Below are positions 22,060 to 32,483 of a stretch of DNA of 64,000 nt, one piece after another. The notes below the pieces were generated by a model. That model ran no database searches, was not told the origin of the DNA, and was given only the letters and a program-made list of their open reading frames with translations. The DNA lies in NCBI RefSeq assembly GCF_033807715.1, contig NC_084610.1, positions 2,413,501 through 2,477,500 of the forward strand, written 5' to 3'. The translations under genes were made by a program, and so were the position numbers. The DNA is from Cololabis saira (lineage: Eukaryota > Chordata > Actinopteri > Beloniformes > Belonidae). Position 1 is the first letter of the stretch, and each line of letters starts with the position of its first letter.

Positions 22060-22568
22060 TCAATTTCCGCCAAGCCGAGCTTCCAACTTCTCCAAGGTCT
22101 TCTCCATCTTGCCAATGAGCTCAAACACCGCTGCCAGCCTGCGATTCTGTTCGAGAATCGCATCCAGCTTACGGCTTTGCTCCCCCAACGTTAAAATCTG
22201 AGCATTGATCGCCTTGCTTGACCCGTCAGCCACGTCCGGCAGCTCTGAAAGAGCCAAAACAGCTTTCGACGACTTACGCGTTTGTCGGTAGACCAGGAAT
22301 CCCCCTCCTCCGATCAAGAGGATAATCAAGAGCTATCATATCATAAATATCATAAATCATCATAAGCTATCATAAATCCAATTATGAAGGCATCTTCAAC
22401 GTCCTTGACAGACAGAATCGCTAAGCACAAAGTTTTCCAGTATTTGTAGGAATCTATTGTGTATCCAGCAAAAAATGTCCCATCGGGGCAAGAGGGCTCC
22501 CTTACCCCCTGGCTTCTTGTCGCAAAAATTTGGTCAATTGTGCTGAGAGACCAGTTAATCAATTCCAT
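22060..22568 (-). pseudogene. membrane/coiled-coil ORF, copy 2
   Basis: Starts MELINWSLSTIDQIFATRSQ at 22568 and reads without a stop through TIDSYKYWKTLCLAI and VKDVEDAFIIGFMIA. It is then broken by a small TATGAT-rich tandem expansion in the membrane segment (about 22325-22375), and resumes as IILLIGGGGFLVYRQTRKSS ... GEQSRKLDAILEQNRRLAAV ... KMEKTLEKLEARLGGN. Compared with copy 1 the N-terminal part is intact and the break lies elsewhere, so each copy supplies what the other has lost. Function unknown. Confidence 0.6.
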
Positions 22569-22985
22569 GATTGTAGAGTTTCGGAGGAGTGAAAAGAAGA
22601 GACTCTGAAGACAAGACAAACGAAAGCAGTAGCAGGGCAGATAGATAAGGGAGAGGAGCAGAAAAAGCATCCGCCTTCGTCGAGAGCCGGAAGAAGAAAG
22701 CTCTCTTAAAATAATAAAAGGCAATATTAAAATAATAAAAAAGCTTGCAATATTTCAGTTGATTTATAATGAATCCAGAAAATATACAATTTTTGTTTTT
22801 TTAATTGCATTACAGAAAATAAAGAACTTTATCACAATATTCAAATTTTCTGAGACAGTCCTGTATATGTCAACAAGTACCACATTTGTTTATTTACTGC
22901 CTAAAGAGCGAAATAACCGGAGTCAAATTCCTTGTTGGACAGGAAGCAGGAACACACGGAGGCACACGTCAAGCACTGGAAATCT

Positions 22986-23523
22986 GCAACAAAAACCACA
23001 AACGAAACACGAAACCGACTCGGAGCCGACCAAAACACGAGCAGCAATCGACCCAAATTTCAAGATCCGATCAGTCTAAGCTAAACTACCGCTAACTAAC
23101 CCCAAAAACTACAGAGCAAGCATGCAGGTGAACAATGTTGGAACCTGGCCAATAAAGATGATTCTGATTCGGAGGTCACCAAACCAAAAGCCCGTCCTGA
23201 ACAGAACTCGTAGATAGAAGCTGTTAATTGTGGAATGGATTGGACAAACGTCAGAGTTAAACGGCAGCTGAAGGGGGAAACTGCGCCCCGACTCCCCGTG
23301 GAGACGGTTTCTGACTCCGACTCCCTCCTCCAACGGTCGCTGAAAGCAGCCGTTTCCGTATACACACCGGCCCGTTCACCTGCATGCTTGCTCTGTAGTT
23401 TTTGGGGTTAGTTAGCGGTAGCTTAGCTCAGACTGTGATCAGATCTCGAGATTTGGGTCGATTGCTGCTCGTGTTTTGGTCGGCTCCGAGTCGGTCTCGT
23501 GTTTCGTTTGTGGTTTTTGTTGC
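22986..23523. mobile_element. fold-back element, 150-bp arms
   Basis: The left arm 22986-23133 (GCAACAAAAACCACAAACGA ... CATGCAGGTGAAC) and the right arm 23374-23523 are reverse complements with only a handful of differences, separated by 240 bp. No coding frame recognised and no clear target duplication found. Confidence 0.75.
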
Positions 23524-23835
23524 TCGACGTGTATGGAGCCAAATCAAGGCCAAAAGTTTTGCTAATTTGAAAATAAAATTTGAACCTGAAAATTATTTTT
23601 TACAGTTTCAATTTTTTCTTTTGGCCCCGATCTGGCGTGGCATCAACTGAGAGGGGCGTGGCATCAACTGAGAGGGGCGTGGCATCATGAGTGACAGCAG
23701 AACAGAGAAGGCGGGGGACGTTCCTCAGTCATGTTGCCTTCAGGAAACGTAGGTTGCAGAAGTTATCAGTAGAAGTTTGATTCAACACTGTATATACACC
23801 ATATTCACGTGATTGGCAGTGGAAAAAACTGATAT

Positions 23836-24008
23836 TAGTGACACATTTCTGTTTAAAAAGCTGTTTTAGACTGTACTTGGCACCAATCGCAGTATAAAAG
23901 CAATAAACTATGCCAGACTGTACAGTTCAACAGCCACACTTTAAAGTTTGACATTTCCCACTTCCAGTACGGTCTAAAACAGCTTTTTAAACAGAAATGT
24001 GTCACTAG
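23836..24008. repeat. inverted repeat, 41-bp arms
   Basis: TTAGTGACACATTTCTGTTT... at the left and ...AAACAGAAATGTGTCACTAG at the right, with a 90-bp spacer. Probably a small fold-back transposon. Confidence 0.7.
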
Positions 24009-24650
24009 TATCCCCCCCCCCCAAAAAAAAAAATTAAAAAAAACACACTGGGTTTGTATGTGTATGCGTATGTATGCGTATATATATATGTATATATATT
24101 AAATATAGTAACAATGCACATATATATGCCTTAGGTTTTTACCAGTATGGTATCAATCCTTAATATGTGTGCAGACAAGGTAAAAAAAAAGAAAGAAAGC
24201 AGCCGTTTCCGGCTGACGGGGCCCGGCGGACGCCGCGGAGCTGGCTCTCGCGCGAAGCCGCACCGCCAGGTTCTCGTTAGCTGAACAAAGAGAGTGCGAG
24301 CGGCGTTGGAGCGTGACGAGGCACCGGCACATTTGGCAGCGACGTGGATTAAAGTTCTGGAGCAGATGGCTCCTTGGCTCACAGTCTGGCTGCCTGCGTC
24401 GCAGCACCGGGCCCAAACTCCGAGACAGAAGGGACGATCTAAAGAGCAGCTCCCAGTGACATCAGACCAGTCTATTTTCTGCAGCTTCACACAAGCTGAT
24501 CTGCTTTTCGTCAAACGTGACACATAAAACACATTTCCCTGGTGTTGGGCAGCAGCTCTCCGCCTGACCGCTGAGTCACGACTCCGACGTCTCGTCTGGT
24601 TATTTTTAGCCGGACGTGCCGGGCCGGGCCGGCGTGGGCCGTCACCTTAC

Positions 24651-24783
24651 CTCCACCTTGACCCGGTTGTCTCCGTAGCACAGGTGCTGCAGGTAGGCGG
24701 CGGCGTTGGCCTGCACGGAGGGGAAGTGGTGCTGCAGCATGTGGATCACCTCCGGCAGCTCGGGGTCGCGCCACGCAAACTCC
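24651..24783 (-). CDS. pkp4: pkp4 exon, armadillo repeat 1
   Basis: A 133-nt minus-strand exon, acceptor GTCCTCAG|GGAG, donor GTGGAG|GTAAGG (a near-consensus donor). It encodes [20 protein letters not shown] and [18 protein letters not shown], the first armadillo repeat of the p120-catenin family, which contributes to the groove that binds the juxtamembrane tail of classical cadherins. It ends on a codon boundary. Conservation is very high and no frame damage is seen. Confidence 0.96.
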
Positions 24784-24954
24784 CTGAGGACAAACGGAGA
24801 AACGGGTTCAACCTGGACCAGGACAGAGTTTCTGCACCTCTGCAGACTTTCATCTTCATGAGGTTTATCAGATATGCAGTTTTCACAGCCACGCTGAGGG
24901 AAGCGCCTCCTTTTTCAGGGTGTCAGAACAATTTGGACGTTTGAAAAGGTTCAA

Positions 24955-25560
24955 TTCAATTCAATTCAATTCAATTCAATTCAATTCAATTTTATTTATA
25001 TAGCGTTTAATACAACAAAAGTTGTCTCTAGACGCTTTCCAGAGACCACAACATAAACCCAGAGCAATTATTACATAAACAATGGCAGGTAAAAACTCCC
25101 ATAGTGGGAGGAAAACCTTAAGCCAAACAGTGGCAAGAAAAACTCCCCTTTAGGAGGGAAGAAACCTGGACCAGGACCTGGATCATAAGGGGGGGCTCTC
25201 CTGCCGAGGGCCAGACTGTTGGGTCGGGGACGTCAGCAGCACAGCAGGCAGGTGGAAGCAGCAACAGGATGACCAGGGGTGGGGACCGCAGGCAGGTGGA
25301 AGCAGCAGCGGGATGACCGGGGGTGGGGACCGCAGGCAGGTGGAAGCAGCAACGGGATGACCGGGGGTGGGGACCGCAGGCAGGTGGAAGCAGCAACGGG
25401 ATGACCGGGGGTGGGGGCCACAGGCAGGTGGAAGCAGCAGCAGGATGACCGGGGTGGGGACTGCAGGCCAGCACGCAGCTCCCGAAGCTCCGGCCCAATC
25501 AGCAAGCCCCAGGTTAGGTTCAGGGTCGGGGAAAGGTTGAGAAGGGGCAGGGCCAGGGAG
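24955..25560 (-). mobile_element. TTCAATTC / TTTATTTATATAGCG element, copy 2
   Basis: Begins with a CAATT pentanucleotide run (24953-24990), then the body shared with 21487-22050. Inside, a 43-46-bp unit (GCAGGTGGAAGCAGCAACGG...GATGACC) occurs about five times at 25245-25470, whereas the other copy has it once or twice. Confidence 0.7.
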
Positions 25561-25700
25561 AGGAGTCTTGACGGACAAACCTCTCCCCCGCCTGCCCGGG
25601 CCGTTACCCTGCCCTTCTCACTCCCACGCTGCAGGTTCCGGTGTTGTGCATTCAGAGATGCTCTTCGCCACCAGCAGAGGATGCTGCACCAGTACACTAA

Positions 25701-26447
25701 TGGCACTTTTCCACTAGCACCTACTCAACTCGGCTCGGCTCGGCTCAACTCCACTTGGTTTGGTTTTTTCCCACTAGGGGTCTATCGTGCCGAGTAGATA
25801 CTTTTTCTGTAACTATTCTGCTGAGGTTCTAAGCGGCTGAGTCGGCTGTATCTGACATTATCACACTACAGACCACTGATTGGTCGGGGGGTTGGAGTCA
25901 GACGTCTGAGTCAGGAGGAGGAAATCAGAGAAAGAGACTCTGACGGATTCTGGTTCATTTTATTCCACCAGCAACAGCAGCACAAAAGTCTGTTTCATGA
26001 TCCAACTCTGAGGTGCAGATGTTCATAAACCTGGTGCTGAGGAGAGAATTAAAAAGGGATCTAGACAGCAATAAGGAACGACCAGATCTATCAGGAGCTC
26101 TGTCTCTTCATAGCTGCTCGCGGCTCCAGCTGACTTTTCAGCAGCGCAGACGCAAACTAAAAAAATTAAAAAGTGTTGCTGCTTGAAGCTTCTCTCACTC
26201 TCATTGTTTAACCTGATATCAAACACAAACCACAGATCCAGCAGCACATCTATCATCTACTCCAGGTTCTACATCTTTAGTGGTGTTGTCTTCGTTTAGA
26301 TCACACAATCAAATACGTCACAGCAGTTTCTCCAACCTCCTACTTCTCATGTGGGTGGTGGATTGTCCTGGAAAAGAAACCAGGCCGAGTTGAGATGAGT
26401 AGAACTGTGATGAGTAGAGCTGAGTAAGTACTAGTGGAAAAGTGCCA
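25701..26447. mobile_element. DNA transposon with TGGCACTTTTCCACTAG ends
   Basis: TGGCACTTTTCCACTAG at 25701 and CTAGTGGAAAAGTGCCA at 26431-26447 are perfect inverted repeats. GAGTTGAG/CTCAACTC-type motifs lie just inside both. No transposase; superfamily not settled because the target duplication is unclear. Confidence 0.75.
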
Positions 26448-26582
26448 TACAGTAAATCAGAGAGACCCATACCTCGGGTGTCCCAGGGATCCCCAGAGCT
26501 ATCGATCCATCAATCTTTATTTGTATAGCATATTTAAAACAAACCAAAGTTGTCCAAAGTGCCTCAATACAATTAAAAACAG

Positions 26583-27586
26583 TAGGGATGCCCCGATACC
26601 GATACTGGTATCGGTATCAGGGCCGATACTGCTCTCATATACTTGTACTCGCAAGAATTCTCCGATACCACGCACCGATACTTCATTGTTGTTGTAGTTA
26701 CTGGTTAGCGCTGCTAGGGGGAGATGTTGAGCCGCCCCGCGGCTCCCCGGGTCAGTCTGCAGCCTGGCTGAGCAGCCACCCCGCTGCTGCTCTGTGGCTG
26801 TAGCTGTTCCATGTTTCAGTTCGTTCTTCCTTAATTATACAAACTGGAAGGTTGAGTATTACCCTTACTCACAGGGAACTTAATTAAACACTCTACATAA
26901 CTCACAGTACAACATAAACAATCCCATTCCCATTCCCATTCCGATTAGCCGTTAGCCGGTTAGCCGCGTTAGCCGGGCCGACAGCCCGCAGTCTGTCTTG
27001 CTTCTGTCATCGTCCCTTATTTTGAAATATGTCCACATTGCTAACATCCCGCTGGCATTAATGGTGACTATCTTGGCTGAAACGGCACTGCCAGTCTCAC
27101 CCACGGGCACCACTCTCCCCCCACCACCACGCTAAGCTTAGCCGCCTAGCGGCTAACCGGACTGTAAGAATGGGATTGTTTATGTTCTTCTTCTTCTTCT
27201 CTGTTTTATTGGCGGATCACAACCAACTTTAAGGTGCATACCTGGGTGCACCACCTACTGTACAGGAGTGTGTAACATCATTTCATTTAGCCTGCTTTTT
27301 TAATTCTATTTGATTGTTTATGTTGTTTCACACGGACGGCTTCAGGTGATGCACCGCACATGCTCAGTTGACGTACCTGCGATGAGACTAAAGCACGGAG
27401 GAAAGCCCGGCCGGCCGAGTTTTGTTTAAAATTGAATTTAAATCTTCCAATTCATTGCATTTTTCATTGCATTTTTAGCCTAGTTATTTTTGTGGTAGAA
27501 GTATCGGATCGGTACTCGGTATCGGCGAGTACACAAATGAAAATACTCGTACTCGGTGTGAAAAAAATGGTATCGGGGCATCCCTA
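26583..27586. mobile_element. hAT transposon with TAGGGATGCCCCGATACC ends
   Basis: Terminal inverted repeats TAGGGATGCCCCGATACC / GGTATCGGGGCATCCCTA with a perfect 8-bp duplication AAAAACAG (26575-26582, 27587-27594). The 1004-bp interior includes GGTATCGGTATC sub-terminal repeats and a GCTAAC/TTAGCC-rich section, with no transposase. Confidence 0.92.
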
Positions 27587-27708
27587 AAAAACAGGCAGTG
27601 GAGTGATTTCCCCCGGGGGCCCGGCTGGGTGACGGGGGGGAACCGGCTCTCTGGTGCTCACTGATGCCCTGAAAACGGAGGCTCTGCCAACAACGGCGGT
27701 AACTCAGG

Positions 27709-28002
27709 CGGGTCAGACGGCGGGTCAGACGGCGGGTCAGACGGCGGGTCAGACGGAGGGTCAGACGGAGGGTCAGACGGCGGGTCAGACGGAGGGTCAG
27801 ACGGAGGGTCAGACGGAGGGTCAGACGGCGGGTCAGACGGAGGGTCAGACGGCGGGTCAGACGGAGGGTCAGACGGAGGGTCAGACGGCGGGTCAGACGG
27901 AGGGTCAGACGGAGGGTCAGACGGAGGGTCAGACGGCGGGTCAGACGGAGGGTCAGACGGAGGGTCAGACGGAGGGTCAGACGGCGGGTCAGACGGCGGG
28001 CA
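27709..28002 (-). repeat. 12-bp minisatellite at the 28013-exon donor
   Basis: About 24 units of GGGTCAGACGGC or GGGTCAGACGGA. On the gene strand it starts about 10 nt downstream of the splice donor and reads Ser-Asp-Pro-Pro repeats in the exon's own frame. Confidence 0.95.
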
Positions 28003-28012
28003 GCGCCAGTAC

Positions 28013-28214
28013 CTGGGGTCTTTGTGGATGCTCTCGATGGACGGGGTCCGGGTCAGGACCCGCTCCACCAGACCGGAGTGTCTGTGAGGGTAGACGGGCT
28101 CCCCGGACCCCCTGACGGGGTCCACGAACACGGCTGCAGAGTTCAGCCCGTAGCTGCTTCTTTGGTACGGCAGCGTGCCGCAATGGCTTGTGGTCCGAGG
28201 GAGGGTCCCCATAC
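28013..28214 (-). CDS. pkp4: pkp4 exon leading into armadillo repeat 1
   Basis: A 202-nt minus-strand exon with acceptor GTCTGCAG|GTATGG and donor CCCCAG|GTACTG. It encodes LPYQRSSYGLNSAAVFVDP and ends TPSIESIHKDPR, the latter nearly identical to the plakophilin-4 sequence just before the first armadillo repeat. The last two bases plus the first base of the 24651 exon make the Arg codon. About 10 nt past the donor the intron becomes a 12-bp minisatellite that stays open in the exon's frame, so intron retention would append Ser-Asp-Pro-Pro repeats. Confidence 0.92.
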
Positions 28215-28396
28215 CTGCAGACACGGGTCAGAAAACATTGTTGTTAGTCTTGATTTGATTTAGTTTTACAGCCTGTCCTGCACGCGAGCGTCAGACTATC
28301 GCGTCCCACTGCGTGGTATCAGACGCTCTCTGTCAACACTGAAACCGTTATGGGCCCCCACATTATTTTGATTGACAGTTGAAACTCGCTTTTTAA

Positions 28397-28505
28397 AAGG
28401 CTGATTTATGGTTCCGCGTTACACCAACGCAGACCCTACGGCTTAGGGTACGCGGCACACCGTAAGCTACGCCATCGATTTTACGCGGAACCATAAATCA
28501 GCCTT
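28397..28505. mobile_element. palindromic MITE copy
   Basis: AAAGGCTGATTTATGGTTCC to GGAACCATAAATCAGCCTT, with almost perfect arms. Confidence 0.85.
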
Positions 28506-28666
28506 TATTCACCGCACTACCCGCCCGTGCGCTCCTGAAAGAAACTCCAAAAAATAACTCCTAAAAGAGTAAAGAGACAAGTAAAAGATGGGCGAGTACT
28601 TGTAATCTTCCTACGTTTGTAGTTTCTAAACAGAAAACAAGCTTGATATTGTGATATTTAAATGTT

Positions 28667-29016
28667 CTTCTATTTTCTTCCTGTCACTCGCGTTGAAAGC
28701 CGGTTGAAAGCGCTGTAGGAAACAGTCATGATGAGGAACGGCTGATCCAGTTAGTTGAAATGAGAAGTTATCTCTATGATTCCTCCTCATTTCACTACAA
28801 AAACCTAAATAAAGTGGCAGAAAGAAATATTATCCTATTATTATCTTATTATTATATATTATCTTATTATTATATCTTATTTTATCAGAACCTTCCAGCA
28901 CCCTGGCGATCTCCCTCCAGCAGCTGCCACTTTATTGAGGTTCTTGTATTGAAATGACTGTTTCCTACAGCGCTTTCAACCGGCTTTCAACGCGAGCGAC
29001 AGGAAGAAAATAGAAG
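28667..29016. mobile_element. fold-back element
   Basis: Outer arms CTTCTATTTTCTTCCTGTCA.../...ACAGGAAGAAAATAGAAG and inner arms CACTACAAAAACC...GTGGCAG / CTGCCACTTTATTGAGG pair with each other; the left side has about 55 extra bases between inner and outer arms. The centre is a TTATTA-rich loop. Confidence 0.65.
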
Positions 29017-29880
29017 CAGGTTGTCCGACAAATGTTCAGCTCAAAACGGCGCGCCGCGTTGCTCGCGGCCAGTTAGGACAGTCCAATAGAAAATAAAGCA
29101 ATGGAATTGTTTTTGTCGCTGACGCTTGCTCGCGTCGCATGCAGTTATGACACGGTGTTAGAGACCTGGAATGGTTGCTGTTTGTCTCTCTGCCTGTTCT
29201 TGTATCTGTTTGTTTGTTATCTCTTGCATATTCCAAAGGCTTGTGTGCCCGTTGTGCGTTTCCTTTGTTTCTCTCATTTCAGACTTGCAGCAGATGTCAA
29301 ACTTTGTATTAACCATTAATATATATGCAGACAAGGTAAAAAAGAAAAAAAACATTGTTGTTGGATGAGAATCTGTTCAGTAATTTCCAACAATCTCTTT
29401 ATTGATTTTAACATGTTGCATTTACATACAAATGTAATTCCCGCTCTCCTGGCTTCATATGTAAACATCTTTAGATTCGGCAACATGACCTTGTGCAGAA
29501 ACGCACATTTAATAGACGACAAACAAAAAAGGGACACCTTAACAAAACAACAGATTGTCAGCAATATTTATGGTTGATCATATTATTTTGAGGTACTTAA
29601 ATTTTGCATTGAACTTCAGATTAAATGGCTTTGAGATTTGGCCGCTGCAAAGAGTGAGAGAGTAATGAGTTTCCCCAGATTCATCCATCAAATTATCCAA
29701 ATTACACCTTTCAAAAAAGTAAATGACAGGCCCCCAAACATTGTCAAATAATGACTGTTTGCCCTTGATCATTTCTTGTGCAGCTACGGTGCTTAAACAC
29801 GTTTAATGCTGCAAACTCACTGACAAATACTCGCCACAAGGATTTCTGCTGTACAAATAAGCGATATTGTGAGGAGTGTT
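29017..29880. other. intron, no gene recognised
   Basis: Several short open frames but none with family resemblance. TATATATGCAGACAAGGTAAAAA (29320) resembles 24165-24190, so part is repeat-derived. Confidence 0.5.
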
Positions 29881-29892
29881 GGGGTGCAGTAC

Positions 29893-30063
29893 CTGGGTTG
29901 GTCCTGTAGAGGGAGCCCTGGGGGTCGTGGGTGGGGCTGTGGTACAGCGGGCTTTGGAAGGAGCCTCCATCAAACACCGGCGTCATGTGACAGTCTGGAG
30001 ACAAGGCGGCTCTGAGCTCCGGGTCGATCTGGGCCCCGTGACCGCCGTACGAGCTGTGCAGCC
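29893..30063 (-). CDS. pkp4: pkp4 exon, head domain next to armadillo region
   Basis: A 171-nt minus-strand exon with acceptor GTGCCCGCAG|GG and donor AACCCAG|GTACTG. Two leading bases complete Gly, and it ends after one base. Encoded motifs include LHSSYGGHG, IDPELRAALSPDCHMTPV and FQSPLYHSPTHDPQGSLYRT, corresponding to the plakophilin-4 head segment with Leu-Arg-Ser-Ala-Val-Ser-Pro-Asp and Tyr-Arg-Ser-Pro-Asn-His. Tyr and Ser/Pro density suggests kinase and SH3-type targets, but none is shown by sequence alone. Splice phases agree with the 42335 and 28013 exons. Confidence 0.9.
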
Positions 30064-30197
30064 CTGCGGGCACCAGACGGCGCGTCAGCAAGCTTCACTC
30101 ACACACACGTCTTTCTAGGACTGCAACGCATTCAGGATCTTCCTGAAACTCTCTTTTAATCCCTTCTTTGTGTAACAAAAATTATGAGGGCAATACT

Positions 30198-30780
30198 AAG
30201 GGCCAATCCCAATACACCCCCTACTTTCTACCACTAGCCCTCCCTCACTACCACTACCTCTGAAAAGGAAGGGACAGATTTTAGGGCACTTGAAATCTTC
30301 CCTGTTCCCTGTCCCAATACTCCCCCTACTCCTACTTTCAGCACCACCCCTAAAATCATGAAGCTGAGAGCCAAAAGCTGTTTTAATTTCAGCTGTAGCG
30401 CTGTTAATATGCCACTTTATTAAGTTTTAATATTTTTTCAGGCGTAAAAGTAACCGTTAAGATCCCCAACCTGGGCTCAGTTTATCCAAATAACGCCTGT
30501 TAAGAAATTTGACCCGATGTTTTTGGAGAAGAGTCAGGGGAGCAGCAGTAGCTCACGGCCGGGTCAACCTGCGCCGTCGTCCCGGGGAGAAACCTGCAGC
30601 TCTGTGGAGAATTACCTCTGGCTGAAATAAATCATTTAGGAAGATAAATGTTGGTTTAATAGATGAAATCTAACAGTTGCAGCGACGCCTGTTAAGAAAT
30701 TTGCTCCGAAAATTTCTGGATTTCTGCCTGCTGGCTCCAGAGCTGATTTATGGTTCCGCGTTACACCTACCTACGGCTCT
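30198..30780 (-). mobile_element. mosaic GGCCAATCC element, inverted copy
   Basis: 30198-30370 mirrors 60-220 and 6476-6700. 30600-30735 mirrors 8745-8850 (ATCATTTAGGAAGATAAATG). 30740-30785 is half of a palindromic MITE. So the three pieces travel together. Confidence 0.6.
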
Positions 30781-31129
30781 GCGTTGGGACTTTTCATAGT
30801 TTGTTTATTTATTTACTTTTATTTATTTATTTAATATTAGTTGTTAAATTTCTGGAAAATAAAAAAGTCAAGTCATACATGAGAGAAACTATTCAGTTTG
30901 TGGGTAAATATTTGTACTTGTATGAAACTGAAGATCATAATGCAAACCTGACATTTACTTTTAGTTCAGTTTGTGGAAAATGGTTGGCATGGCTTTCTCT
31001 TTAAAACTTAAACAGTTATAAAGCATTACAAACTGTAACAATAGGGCAAACGTACAGCATTGTTTTGTATTTTGTGTCTTTCAAATAAAAGACAATTATT
31101 TCCAGTCTTATGTTCCTCATTCAAGGTTG

Positions 31130-31222
31130 ATAAAAAAATACTGCTATAATATCGTATCGTTATCGTGACCTCAATATCGTGTATCGTACCGTATCGTGAG
31201 ATTAGTGTATCGTTACACCCCT
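31130..31222. mobile_element. hAT end fragment (ATCGTATCGTTATCGTGACC)
   Basis: The ATCGTATCG-rich stretch ending GTATCGTTACACCCCTA resembles the inverted end of a hAT family with TAGGGGTGTAACGATAC termini. The opposite end was not found. Confidence 0.5.
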
Positions 31223-31249
31223 AGTGCTTTCCTACAGTCAGTTGATATT

Positions 31250-31790
31250 AATATACTTTTATGCAAATATAATAAGATTAAAGGAGACGGGACAAATGTA
31301 CAAATCTAAAGCTACTCCAATATAATTGGTTAATGCAGACATAAACAACTGTCAAATTAAATGAATATAACAGTAATATACCTGACAATTGTTTAAAATT
31401 CGATGAGGTTCAGGGAACATTCGTGCACTGTGTCTGGGAATGTGACAAAATAAAAAAATTCTAGAGGGAGGTAAATAATATAACCATGTTTATCCTGTAT
31501 GAATATTCCACTGGAGCCTACGTCGTTGTTGCTGCATTTATACCCAGCAGATCTCAATTTGAAACACCAAGAACGTAAATGTATTGATTTTGCTGTATTG
31601 CAGGCAAAAAAGGATTATTGCTCTTAACTGGAAGAAAACACCTACAATCGGTGCTTGGATCAAGTTTATGGCACAATGTAGGTCAATGGAGAGAATAACA
31701 AACTCGGGATGTACGAGGATATCTGGAAACCGTTTAATCAATTCATTAAAAAAGGAGATATACGGGTGCTTCTGCGGGAGGAAAATGCAT
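31250..31790 (+). pseudogene. L1-type LINE ORF2 C-terminal fragment
   Basis: Shifted frames read CLKFDEVQGTFVHCVWECDK and, at 31584-31740, RQKRIIALNWKKTPTIGAWI, matching the order W-x-C-xx-I ... AKRxIxxxWK-TPT-W near the C-terminus of fish L1 ORF2. At least two frame breaks. Confidence 0.7.
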
Positions 31791-32119
31791 TGTGATAAAG
31801 TTCTTTATTTTCTGTTATACAATTAAAAAAACAAAAATATCATACATTCTGGATTCATTACAAATCAACTGAAATATTGCAAGCCTTTTATTATTTTAAT
31901 ATTGCTGATTATGGTTTACAGTTCAAGATTAAGATTCCCAGAATATTCTAATTTTTTGAGATAGGATATTTGAGTTTTCTTAAACTGTAAGCCATCAGCA
32001 ATATTAAAAGACTTGCAATATTTCAGTTGATTTGTAATGAATCCAGAATGTATGAAATTTTTTTTTCTGTAATTGCATTACAGAAAATCACAATATTCAA
32101 ATTTTTTGAGACAGTCTTG
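31790..32119. mobile_element. palindromic TA-flanked MITE, copy lacking its left end
   Basis: TGTGATAAAGTTCTTTATTT to TTTTTTGAGACAGTCTTG. Fused directly to the L1 fragment. Confidence 0.8.
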
Positions 32120-32417
32120 TACTTACAATACTGTCTACTTTGTACTAATTTTGGATCGTATAACAAGAGAGATGTAAAGAGAGAATGGATGTGGGTTGGG
32201 ATGGGGGGGTTGAGATTGTTAAGTCTCAAAAGTTGTTGTGAAATGTCCTTTATAAAAATATCCTGTGTGTGTATAAAAGAAATCAAAGATATTGTCAAAA
32301 AAAAACAAACTGACAAGACTCTGGATTCAGTCGAATACTTGTGTTTTCAAAAATGTGCACAACTGTCATTTTCAAGCTCCCGTCTTCCTCTGTGTGTCCG
32401 GTCCGGTGAGCCGGCTG

Positions 32418-32483
32418 CTGCAGAACCGCTGCACATCTGTGATGCTGCATGTGATACCGATGTGCAGCGGTTCTCCTGCAGGC
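32418..32483. other. strong short hairpin
   Basis: GCAGAACCGCTGCACATC and GATGTGCAGCGGTTCTCCTGC pair over about 18-21 bp with a 21-nt loop (TGTGATGCTGCATGTGATACC). It could be a small palindromic repeat or a precursor-miRNA-like structure. I recognise no miRNA seed. Confidence 0.4.

Larger units (their letters stand above)
21015..22700 (-). mobile_element. retroposon with membrane/coiled-coil ORF, copy 2 (inverted, interrupted)
   Basis: Aligns by eye with 2495-3520 of copy 1 in reverse orientation, from CTTTCTTCTTCCGGCTCTCG at 22700 to the C-rich stretch near 21080. It lacks the last 250 bp of copy 1, including the AATAAA and the TTCATTC tail. A TTCAATTC-type element (21487-22050) interrupts it within the ORF's 3' end; GATTTG/AATTTG at both edges may be its target duplication. 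Confidence 0.75.
20868..22863. mobile_element. palindromic TA-flanked MITE split by a retroposon
   Basis: The left part 20868-21014 (CAGGACTGTCTCATAAAATT ...) and right part about 22700-22863 (ending TTTCTGAGACAGTCCTG), with TA on each side, correspond to the full copy at 7764-8135. The retroposon at 21015-22700 sits between the arms. Confidence 0.8.

Noticed and set aside
27654..28115. Plus-strand Gly-Gln-Thr-Glu repeat ORF
   Set aside because: It is the antisense of the 12-bp minisatellite and part of a pkp4 exon.
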